Shown here in pieces: positions 1 through 5,965 of a stretch of 7,957 nt of DNA. Numbering within the stretch: position 1 is the first letter of the stretch; each line of letters opens with the position of its first letter. This DNA is from Victivallales bacterium (GTDB lineage: Bacteria; Verrucomicrobiota; Lentisphaeria; Oligosphaerales; Oligosphaeraceae): positions 1-7,957 of the forward strand of contig JAFYGL010000198.1 in assembly GCA_017543165.1 (NCBI GenBank). Reading direction: 5' to 3'. The translations under genes were made by a program, and so were the position numbers. Below the pieces are notes generated by a model. The model was not told the origin of the DNA, ran no database searches, and worked only from the letters and a program-made list of their open reading frames with translations.

Positions 1-215
1 AATGTCACAATGGCCTCTGCTTTCCCTTCCTGGAATTGCTTGAGGGCGGCCTTGACCTCGTCGCAGCGGGCGCAGACTGGGGCCGCGATCAACTCGCATC
101 CCATTGAACGCAGTTTGCCTGCTATGGTATTTGCGAACTTGGCGACTTTTTCATCGTATGCAGGGCATACGTCACGGTAAAACTGTAGATACAGCGGCAG
201 AAAACCTAATTTCAT
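1..215 (-). CDS. L-fucose/L-arabinose isomerase-like protein, N-terminal part (3' end outside window)
   Basis: This reading frame starts with ATG at 215 and stays open to the left edge, giving 71 codons plus two bases; it is the N-terminus of a gene continuing outside. The protein begins MKLGFLPLYLQFYRDVCPAY, followed by a helix-rich stretch, then ELIAAPVCARCDEVKAAL and ...GKAEAIVT. The pattern of a 'GFLPLYL' strand, a long helix, an 'APVC' strand and a 'DAIVT'-like strand is what I recall for the N-terminal Rossmann-like domain of the L-fucose/L-arabinose isomerase-like family, which interconvert aldoses and ketoses. The metal-binding catalytic residues lie in the missing part and cannot be checked. 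The start is supported by a Shine-Dalgarno AAGGA at 224-228, eight bases upstream. The neighbours upstream on the same strand are the inverted repeat at 235-311 and the symporter gene. A sugar isomerase fits the glycan-use context. The family call is moderately sure; the substrate is unknown. Confidence 0.6.
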   Translation of the reverse strand, partial: MKLGFLPLYLQFYRDVCPAYDEKVAKFANTIAGKLRSMGCELIAAPVCARCDEVKAALKQFQEGKAEAIVT

Positions 216-234
216 TGTTGTGTTCCTTTTTATT

Positions 235-311
235 ATCCACAGATTGCCGCAGATTCACGCAGATTTTATTTAGACTAAAAAATCAGTGATAATCTGTGTC
301 AATCTGTGGAT
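235..311. repeat. Imperfect 31-bp inverted repeat of CAGATT units with 10-bp period
   Basis: Left arm 235-265 and right arm 281-311 are reverse complements at 25 of 31 positions, including the outer 12 bases without mismatch, around a 15-base AT-rich loop (266-280). Each arm is itself periodic: CAGATT occurs at 240, 250 and 260 in the left arm, and AATCTG occurs at 291 and 301, with a degenerate AATCAG at 281, in the right arm. All are spaced exactly 10 bp apart. The element fills the gap between the symporter stop codon (318-320) and the isomerase ribosome binding site (224-228). It could fold as a long hairpin in the intergenic transcript, or serve as a repeated protein-binding site. No T-tract follows on the minus strand, so it is not a classical rho-independent terminator. 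Similar 'ATCCACAGATT' intergenic sequences occur in many bacterial genomes, as far as I recall, which suggests a dispersed repeat family. Confidence 0.75.
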
Positions 312-317
312 TAAAAA

Positions 318-1706
318 TTATTTTATTTTGTATTTGATGTCCTGGCAGTCAGGATCCAGGTCGTACAAATGTTCCTCAGACCAGAGGTATTTCCGTGTTT
401 CCTCCACTACCTTGTTACTGAGGAATAGCAGGGACACTATGTTCGGGAAAACCATGAAGCCGTTTGCCAGGTCGGAGAAATCCCACACTATGGCGATGGA
501 GCCGATGGAACCCAGGAATGCGGCGATGACGAACAGTATCCTGTAGCCGATGATTGCGGCCTTCTTCTTGCTGAGGAAATGCACGCACTGCTCGCCATAG
601 TAGCACCATCCAAGCACCGTGGTTATTGCGAACGCGAATATTGAGAATGCCAGGATGTACTTCCCGCAGTAGGGTATCTGCTCGAAGGCGGACTGGGTGA
701 GAAGCTGGTTGTTGGTGATGTCTATGCTGGCATTGGCTATGGCGCTGGACACGATGACCAGCCCCGTCAGTGCGCAGATGACAATTGTGCAGGCGGTGCC
801 AGTGTAGGACACCAGTCCCTGGCGCACTGCATTGCGCGCCTGGGCGGTGGCCGCCACGATTGGTTCGGAACCCATGCCCGCCTCGTTGGAGAACAGGCCT
901 CGCGCAATGCCGTAGCGCGCCGCCAGCATAAGCCCGTATCCAGCCAGACCGCCTGTCACCGCCTTTGCGCTGAAGGCGCTCTTCACTATGACTGCAATCG
1001 CCTCGGGCAGCACCTTGACATTGATTATCAGGAGCGTGAAGCAGCCCAGCAGGTATATTGTGGACATCAGCGGCACCAGTTTGGTGCAGACGGAGGCGAT
1101 GGAATTCAACCCGCCAATCACCACCAGCGCAATGACTATCGCCACTGCAAGGCCCGTGATCCAGTTCGGCACAGAGAATGTCCTGTTGACAATGGCGGCA
1201 ATGGCGTTGCTTTGCACCAGGTCGCCTGTGCCTATCACGGCGATGGCTCCTGTTATGCTGAACAATATTGCAAGCCAGCGCATGCCCAGCCCGTTGCTGA
1301 TTGTGTACATTGGCCCGCCATGCACCTCGCCATTGCTGTCCTTTGCCCTGTATTTCACGGCTAGCAGCGATTCCGCATATTTTGTGGACATGCCGAATAT
1401 GCCCGTCATCAGGCACCAGAACACCGCGCCTGGGCCGCCCATGGTTATGGCCGTCGCCACGCCGATGATATTGCCTGTGCCGATGGTGGAGGCCATGGCG
1501 ACTGCCAGCGCGGAGATGGGCGATATGTTGCCTCCCTGGCTGTCCTCTTTACGCTTGATTATGATGCGGAAAGCCTTGATAAGATGCCTCTGCACGAATC
1601 TTAGCCGTATGGTGTAGAAGATATGCGTGCCAAGAAGCAGCACCAGCAGCGGCGGTCCCCAGATGAATGAATCAGCCCAGGCAATCCAGGAAGATAAAGT
1701 CTCCAT
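318..1706 (-). CDS. AGCS family sodium:alanine/glycine symporter
   Basis: This 462-residue inner-membrane protein belongs to the alanine/glycine:cation symporter family (AlsT/DagA-like), which imports small neutral amino acids with sodium. Family signatures are visible throughout. There is an N-terminal WGPPLLVLLLGTHIFYTIRL segment. The core motif GTGNI is at residues 76-80, followed by a GGPGAVFW segment (90-97). GGPMYTI is at 130-136, NEAGMGSEPIVAATA at 274-288, and TTVLGWCYYGE at 361-371. About ten or eleven hydrophobic segments span the chain, and the length is normal for the family. ATG at 1706 gives the expected family N-terminus, but no Shine-Dalgarno is visible upstream. A terminator lies between it and the upstream pseudopilin gene and a promoter candidate lies at 1733-1761, so it is probably its own transcription unit, possibly with the downstream isomerase. 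An amino acid carrier is an unexpected neighbour for sugar genes. Which amino acid is carried cannot be told. Confidence 0.93.
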   Translation of the reverse strand: METLSSWIAWADSFIWGPPLLVLLLGTHIFYTIRLRFVQRHLIKAFRIIIKRKEDSQGGNISPISALAVAMASTIGTGNIIGVATAITMGGPGAVFWCLMTGIFGMSTKYAESLLAVKYRAKDSNGEVHGGPMYTISNGLGMRWLAILFSITGAIAVIGTGDLVQSNAIAAIVNRTFSVPNWITGLAVAIVIALVVIGGLNSIASVCTKLVPLMSTIYLLGCFTLLIINVKVLPEAIAVIVKSAFSAKAVTGGLAGYGLMLAARYGIARGLFSNEAGMGSEPIVAATAQARNAVRQGLVSYTGTACTIVICALTGLVIVSSAIANASIDITNNQLLTQSAFEQIPYCGKYILAFSIFAFAITTVLGWCYYGEQCVHFLSKKKAAIIGYRILFVIAAFLGSIGSIAIVWDFSDLANGFMVFPNIVSLLFLSNKVVEETRKYLWSEEHLYDLDPDCQDIKYKIK

Positions 1707-1732
1707 ATTCAGAAATCAGTATTTTTTTTGCA

Positions 1733-1761
1733 ATAATGTAAGGTCAATGCAGTAAAATCAA
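1733..1761 (-). promoter_or_regulatory. Candidate sigma70-type promoter for the symporter gene
   Basis: On the minus strand TTGATT (1756-1761, four of six matches to TTGACA) is separated by exactly 17 bases from CATTAT (1733-1738, four of six matches to TATAAT). This would place transcription start about 20 bases before the symporter ATG. The -35 box lies inside the left arm of the perfect inverted repeat 1754-1780. The upstream terminator makes a promoter here necessary, but the boxes themselves are only moderate matches. Confidence 0.4.
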
Positions 1762-1780
1762 GGTGTATTGGCTTGATTTT
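1754..1780. promoter_or_regulatory. Perfect 9-bp inverted repeat, candidate operator
   Basis: AAAATCAAG (1754-1762) and CTTGATTTT (1772-1780) are perfect reverse complements separated by 9 bases, so the half-site centres are 18 bp apart, under two helical turns. The repeat overlaps the candidate -35 box of the symporter promoter, the usual position for a repressor operator. It could also form a weak AT-rich hairpin in RNA, but it has only four G:C-capable pairs and a four-base T run within the stem itself. An operator is therefore the preferred reading. Which protein would bind is unknown. Confidence 0.45.
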
Positions 1781-1786
1781 AGGTTA

Positions 1787-1811
1787 TGTGCGCGGCCATG
1801 AGCTGCGCACA
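1787..1811. repeat. GC-rich short hairpin between terminator and symporter promoter
   Basis: TGTGCGC (1787-1793) and GCGCACA (1805-1811) are perfect 7-bp complements. Pairing can extend inwards by a G-U and two G-C pairs to a 5-base loop. It lies just downstream, in the transcribed direction, of the pseudopilin terminator T-tract. It could be a second, back-up hairpin that stabilises the 3' end of the transcript, or a short REP-like element. No T-tract follows it on either strand. Confidence 0.5.
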
Positions 1812-1813
1812 TT

Positions 1814-1843
1814 AAAAAAGCCAGACCAAGGATGGCCTGGCTT
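1814..1843 (-). terminator. Rho-independent terminator of the pseudopilin operon
   Basis: On the minus strand AAGCCAGGCC (1843-1834) and GGTCTGGCTT (1827-1818) pair at nine of ten positions, and the odd one out is a possible G-U type pair. The loop is 6 bases. The stem is followed by an uninterrupted T-tract (A run 1814-1819 on the plus strand). The hairpin begins 25 bases after the pseudopilin stop codon, a usual spacing. It should end the repressor-oxidoreductase-glycosidase-pseudopilin transcript. Confidence 0.9.
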
Positions 1844-1868
1844 CCTTGTTTACGCTAGCGGATTATGC

Positions 1869-2666
1869 TTAATAGGAGTTTGGCATGCCTCCATTCCAGT
1901 TTACGGCAGCTGAAAGAGGACCGCCGCCTTCAACAATGCTCTTTGATGCGGTTACTGGGTCGGAAGCGGTGCCTTTGAATTGCTGCACGTGGCCATCGCT
2001 GAATGAGACATTGGCAATGCCCTGATGACGTGGGCCAAGATGCCCGTTTCCTTGATCCCCACTATACCATGCGTTCTGGTAATTTGCATACATGGCAAAG
2101 AATCCCACATTTTGATCAGCATTGTTCAAATCGCCACCTGGAGTGTAAATGCTATCAGCGAACATGACCAAGTCAGAAGGATTTGTTACAATGCTTTCCT
2201 TGGGGGGAATGCCTGTATAGCTTGATGCGTTTGAATATGGATTTTTACCGCCACCGCCGCCAGGATATCTCCAGTTGTAGCCATAGTTGATGTAAGTCCA
2301 GACCCAGCCTGAAACTCCGCTTGCCGTGGGATTGTGCATATAATCGCGCCAAATTACTGCGCTTGGGCAGATGAGTGATTTGGTGTCAGCCAAATAGCGT
2401 GTTGTGCTATTTGGGGATGCCAGAATTTTCGCCCAAGTCCCCATAGTGTCTGTTGCTTCGGTGGCTGGCACGAAATGGCCATCGAAGTCATCCCGATACA
2501 TACGCTCCGCCAATGCGATTTGCTTAATGTTGCTGGCGCAGTTGATTGCGCGGGCCTTTTCGCGGGCCTTGCTCAGCGCTGGCAGCAGCATCGCTGCCAG
2601 AATTGCGATGATGGCTATGACCACCAGCAATTCAATCAAGGTGAATTGTTTCTTCTCTCTGTTCAT
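1869..2666 (-). CDS. Type II secretion-like pseudopilin with H-X9-DG C-terminal motif
   Basis: This 265-residue protein has a prepilin-type N-terminus: a short basic leader MNREKKQ, then [20 protein letters not shown] as the single membrane helix and pilin assembly domain. Glu12 corresponds to the conserved Glu5 of mature pilins. The helix continues as [24 protein letters not shown]. The C-terminal part has the H-X9-DG motif (His214, Asp224-Gly225, within [15 protein letters not shown]). This combination marks the PulG-like/DUF1559-type pseudopilins expanded in Lentisphaerota and Planctomycetota. The residue before the predicted cleavage site is Gln, not the usual Gly. Two cysteines (43 and 100) could pair. 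ATG at 2666 has AAGGA at 2676-2680, nine bases upstream. The gene follows the glycosidase-like gene after 43 bases and is closed by a strong terminator, so it is probably the last gene of that operon. Its role is unknown; presentation or secretion of glycan-active proteins is inference from context. Confidence 0.92.
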   Translation of the reverse strand: MNREKKQFTLIELLVVIAIIAILAAMLLPALSKAREKARAINCASNIKQIALAERMYRDDFDGHFVPATEATDTMGTWAKILASPNSTTRYLADTKSLICPSAVIWRDYMHNPTASGVSGWVWTYINYGYNWRYPGGGGGKNPYSNASSYTGIPPKESIVTNPSDLVMFADSIYTPGGDLNNADQNVGFFAMYANYQNAWYSGDQGNGHLGPRHQGIANVSFSDGHVQQFKGTASDPVTASKSIVEGGGPLSAAVNWNGGMPNSY

Positions 2667-2709
2667 TTTCCTGTTTCCTTTTGGTTTGGGGTGAAATTAT
2701 CTACAAAAA

Positions 2710-5700
2710 TCAGTCAGACCATATTTCCATTTCGGAGATGATTACAGGCTGCGGATTCGCCTCCAATGTAATTTTCAGCGCGTCTGCACTAACGGCCTTT
2801 GGCAGGGCGAACTCCGCAACGCGCACACTGAAGGAATCCTTGTTGAAGTCCTCAGCACAGGGAAAATCATACTTGATGCCGCCTATCTCCAATGACGCAT
2901 TGCGCCAAATGCCGCTGATGAACAGTCTCACTCTCCTGACATTGCGCTTGGCGGACCACTTGCAGTCAATCGAAACTGGCCTTTTCTCGCCGTTGTAGCC
3001 GATTGACCAGTCCATCCAATGGCTCTTGTTCTTGCAGGCACTGGGGGCGACTGCCGCCCTTGGCCTGTCCGTCAACTTGCCCTTGTCAAATGGAATGCTG
3101 CCCGGCTGGACATCCTTGGCCCAATTTGGTTCAGGCGAAAACGTGTATGTTCCAGTTACGTTGCCGTTGCAGGGCATGACTGGCGTGAAATGCTCCCACT
3201 TTACGTAGTTGTTTGTCAGGCACTTTTCAGGCAAAGCCTCGTTTTTGGGCAGGATTGAGGCGGGGAACTGGAAGCGCCAGAAGTCGCACTTTGTCTTCAC
3301 GCCGCATTGCTGGCAGATTTTCAGGAAGAAGCTCTTCCATTCGGGAAGGTCAACCAGCTTTGATGAGCAGGGATTTGCCGCCAGTGTGAGTACCTTGCCT
3401 TTGCCGCACCTGTTCTCCACCAGGGCCGCGTCTCCATTGGCGAATCTAACCAGCGTCTTTGCACCGCGCAGTGGATTCAGCTTGGGGCAGCGAATCGCCG
3501 CGACTGGAACACGTATTCCGCCGTAGTTGAAGTTAAGGGGATTTGCACAATAGCCCTTGAACTCCACACCTGTCAATGCCTGTCTCTCCTTCTCCAGTGA
3601 ATCGCCTTCTGTAGTGAAGCTGAAGGCATCGTTCCAGAGCACCAGCAGGGTGCCGCCATCGCGCACGTATGCCTGAAGTGCCGCCAGAGCCTTTCTTGGC
3701 AGGTACTTGTTCTCCACTGTGATGATTAGCTTGTAGTCGCCCAGCTTGTCCAGGGTCTGCTCATTCACGAAGGTGTAGCTGAGGCCTGCGCCGTAACCAA
3801 GGTATGTGTGCAGATAGATGTCATTGGCTGGCGTCGCCCTGAATGGAAGGGCACGCAGTGAATCCGTGGATGTGAACACGGCGGAATCGCATTCTGGGAA
3901 TGCCAGCTTTGGCATTGTGGCCAGCATCTTCTGCGCGCCAATCTCCACGGCATACCTGTCAGGTGCGCCCCAGCGCTCATGGATCAGGTATTTTTTGCCG
4001 CTGTTGTTTCCTGTGGAATCGTGCAGATAATAGTGGAAGCCAGTGGCGCCATTGCGCACGGCGGCTGATAGCTTGTACAGCACTTCCTTTGGCGTAAAAG
4101 AGGCACCATATTCCTCAATGTGGGGGCAGGGCCAGACTTCCTCGGCGCCAGTCAGCGTGGAGACGTACCTGGTCACGAAGCCAAAATCGTCCAGTCCTGG
4201 ATGGTTTCTTGGATAGAGCTGATGCGTGACGATGTCAAAGCTGCCCTTCCAGTCAGCGAAGCTGTAGATTTTGCTCTGGTGTCCCACTGGGTCATCAGAA
4301 ACCACGATTATGTCTGGATTGATTGACTTTGCCAGGTCGTATGCCTCATGATACAGCTTGACCAGCTCGTCATTCAGAGCGCGTCTATATGCAATCCATG
4401 CCAGCGGGTCGCTTTCGTCAAAGCTGGCTGGAATGCCGTATTTGCCTCTGCCGTATTTCTGCTTGACCATGGCGTCGAACTTCTTCAGGTCTGCATTGTC
4501 TGGCAGCTGCTTGAAGTCCGCGATAATTCTGTTTTCCGCGCATTCGGCTGATTCATCCGCCCAAGTTATGATTCTTACCTGCTTGTTTGAGGCGATGGTC
4601 TTCACATCCTCCAGCGAGAGCCTGCGAACCTCGGGAATGACAATTGAGGCATGATGCAGGCCAGACTTGATGTTCCTCTCAAGCACCCTGGGCATGGCGG
4701 CGATCGGGATTCCCAGCTCCTTGCAGAAGACCTCCTTGTTCATCCAGTCTATCATTGTCAGGTTGCTGTAGTTTGCCATGCCAGTGTCCTTGTTCTCCTG
4801 AGCGACGCCCATGACTGAAAATGGGATGCCATACTGAATGCCGAATTGCTGCATATAGCCTTTTTGCCCTACGCCGAATAACCACTGGAAGCCGTGAAAG
4901 TCCCTCTTTGGCAGATGTTCCTTGCTCAAAAGCTCATTGAAGAGAGGTTTATCCACTGGCAGTGCCAGCAGCTTTTCCTTTGCGCTGAGCTGCGGGAATG
5001 TGAATGTGCCGCTGTAGAGCGCATTGCCAGAGCCGTTTTCCGACAGCACACTGTATTTGATTGAGGCCACTTTTTTATGGCCATTTGCCTTGTAGTCAAT
5101 ACGGCTTTCCCTGCCAGGAACTGTCTTGAGGCTGAAATTTCCCAGCTTGCTGAAGGAGCTGTCGTACGTCTCTAATGTGACAGTGTATTTGCGCTTGTCT
5201 TTGGCATCGGTGTTGGCAAAGCGCATTTCAGGAACCAGTGGGGAACCCAGTACCAGGAATGTCACAGGCGGGAGCTTGCTGCCATGAGCCATAGGTCTGA
5301 ATTGGCGCAGGCGGCTTCTGTCCAGAAATCCGCCGCTGCCCTTGCCTAGGCAGGAATATTCTGGGGGCGTGTGTCCATTGCGCTCACGTCCCAGGTTGAT
5401 GCGCAGTATCTCCGCCCCGCCTGGCATAATGCCCAAGTCCGCAAATGGAATCAGTAGCTCCAATTCCCAGTTGTCCTTGTTGAGCTTGCATGCTGAATGA
5501 ATGCCACTTTCAAAAGTGGTGTCCCCATTGAACGCGTCGTAGATGATGCCATTGGTGTTGACCGCAAAGTGGAACAGGCCATCCTTGTTGTTGCCGAATG
5601 GCTCTATGAACACCTCAACGCAGTCGTCCTGGTGGATGGCATTGTCCCGTTCCTCCGTGTGGGAGAAGTTCCTTTTGATGTGGGCAATGTCTGGCTCGTT

Positions 5701-5949
5701 GCAGTGGAAGGCGATGTAGAGGTTGTCCTTGTCACATCCCATGCGCCAGGTGGTGGCATGCTGGGGCGCATTGCCAGTTCCCGAATGGAAGAATACTCCC
5801 TTTGCGGCTTTGTCCCACTCCGCCTTGTCAATCACACCGTCCAGCTTTGGCTTTCCAATGGCGGGGATATTGACAATGCCGCCCTCTGCCGCAATGCACA
5901 TATTGCAGAACAGGGCAAGCGTCGCAAATATGAAAGTACGTCTGAACAT
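2710..5949 (-). CDS. Exported multidomain glycosidase-like protein (CBM9-like, GH-like barrel, trimerisation-like, F5/8-type domains)
   Basis: Read from ATG at 5949, this is a 1079-residue protein. Residues 1-20 form a signal peptide (MFRRTFIFATLALFCNMCIA). Residues 25-225 resemble the CBM9-like carbohydrate-binding domain: PKLDGVIDKAEWDKA, DNLYIAFHCNEPD, DDCVEVFIEPFG, FHFAVNTNGIIYDA and WELELLIPFADLG. Residues 340-675 look like a TIM-barrel glycosidase. WADE (E466) and the PHIEEY stretch (E612/E613) followed by AAVRNGATGFHYY recall the acid/base and nucleophile strands of GH42-type clan A enzymes, but the match is distant. Residues 710-870 resemble the glutamine-amidotransferase-like trimerisation domain of beta-galactosidases (KLGDYKLIITVENKYLP...LQAYVRDGGTLLVLW). 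The last 110 residues resemble an F5/8 type C/CBM32-like sheet ending in ISEMEIW. It likely acts on a glycan in the periplasm or outside. An in-frame TTG at 5967 would overlap the upstream gene, but ATG at 5949 suits the signal peptide and the GAGGAA site. Catalytic activity is inferred only. Confidence 0.8.
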   Translation of the reverse strand: MFRRTFIFATLALFCNMCIAAEGGIVNIPAIGKPKLDGVIDKAEWDKAAKGVFFHSGTGNAPQHATTWRMGCDKDNLYIAFHCNEPDIAHIKRNFSHTEERDNAIHQDDCVEVFIEPFGNNKDGLFHFAVNTNGIIYDAFNGDTTFESGIHSACKLNKDNWELELLIPFADLGIMPGGAEILRINLGRERNGHTPPEYSCLGKGSGGFLDRSRLRQFRPMAHGSKLPPVTFLVLGSPLVPEMRFANTDAKDKRKYTVTLETYDSSFSKLGNFSLKTVPGRESRIDYKANGHKKVASIKYSVLSENGSGNALYSGTFTFPQLSAKEKLLALPVDKPLFNELLSKEHLPKRDFHGFQWLFGVGQKGYMQQFGIQYGIPFSVMGVAQENKDTGMANYSNLTMIDWMNKEVFCKELGIPIAAMPRVLERNIKSGLHHASIVIPEVRRLSLEDVKTIASNKQVRIITWADESAECAENRIIADFKQLPDNADLKKFDAMVKQKYGRGKYGIPASFDESDPLAWIAYRRALNDELVKLYHEAYDLAKSINPDIIVVSDDPVGHQSKIYSFADWKGSFDIVTHQLYPRNHPGLDDFGFVTRYVSTLTGAEEVWPCPHIEEYGASFTPKEVLYKLSAAVRNGATGFHYYLHDSTGNNSGKKYLIHERWGAPDRYAVEIGAQKMLATMPKLAFPECDSAVFTSTDSLRALPFRATPANDIYLHTYLGYGAGLSYTFVNEQTLDKLGDYKLIITVENKYLPRKALAALQAYVRDGGTLLVLWNDAFSFTTEGDSLEKERQALTGVEFKGYCANPLNFNYGGIRVPVAAIRCPKLNPLRGAKTLVRFANGDAALVENRCGKGKVLTLAANPCSSKLVDLPEWKSFFLKICQQCGVKTKCDFWRFQFPASILPKNEALPEKCLTNNYVKWEHFTPVMPCNGNVTGTYTFSPEPNWAKDVQPGSIPFDKGKLTDRPRAAVAPSACKNKSHWMDWSIGYNGEKRPVSIDCKWSAKRNVRRVRLFISGIWRNASLEIGGIKYDFPCAEDFNKDSFSVRVAEFALPKAVSADALKITLEANPQPVIISEMEIWSD

Positions 5950-5959
5950 TTTGCTATGG

Positions 5960-5965
5960 TTCCTC
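5960..5965 (-). promoter_or_regulatory. Ribosome binding site deciding the glycosidase-like gene start
   Basis: GAGGAA at 5965-5960 on the minus strand stands ten bases before ATG 5949. It overlaps the TGA stop (5964-5966) of the oxidoreductase gene. This position supports ATG 5949 rather than the in-frame TTG at 5967, which would place the site inside the coding region and add six polar residues ahead of the signal peptide. Overlap of the site with the stop suggests translational coupling. Confidence 0.7.

Noticed and set aside
104..289. Small plus-strand frame at the left end
   Set aside because: It is antisense to the isomerase-like N-terminus and crosses the inverted repeat; no ribosome binding site or motif.
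235..311. CRISPR array or insertion-sequence end
   Set aside because: The units are 6 bp at 10-bp spacing with no 25-40 bp repeats or unique spacers, and there is no transposase or target duplication.
415..1416. Open frame of 333 codons on the minus strand
   Set aside because: It overlaps the symporter gene in another frame and is rich in His and Arg with no domain pattern; the symporter frame has clear family motifs.
988..1617. Open frame of 209 codons on the plus strand
   Set aside because: It is antisense to the symporter gene; its hydrophobic look mirrors the membrane segments on the other strand.
1754..1780. Second rho-independent terminator
   Set aside because: The stem is mostly A-T, the T run is inside the stem, and a much stronger terminator lies just before it.
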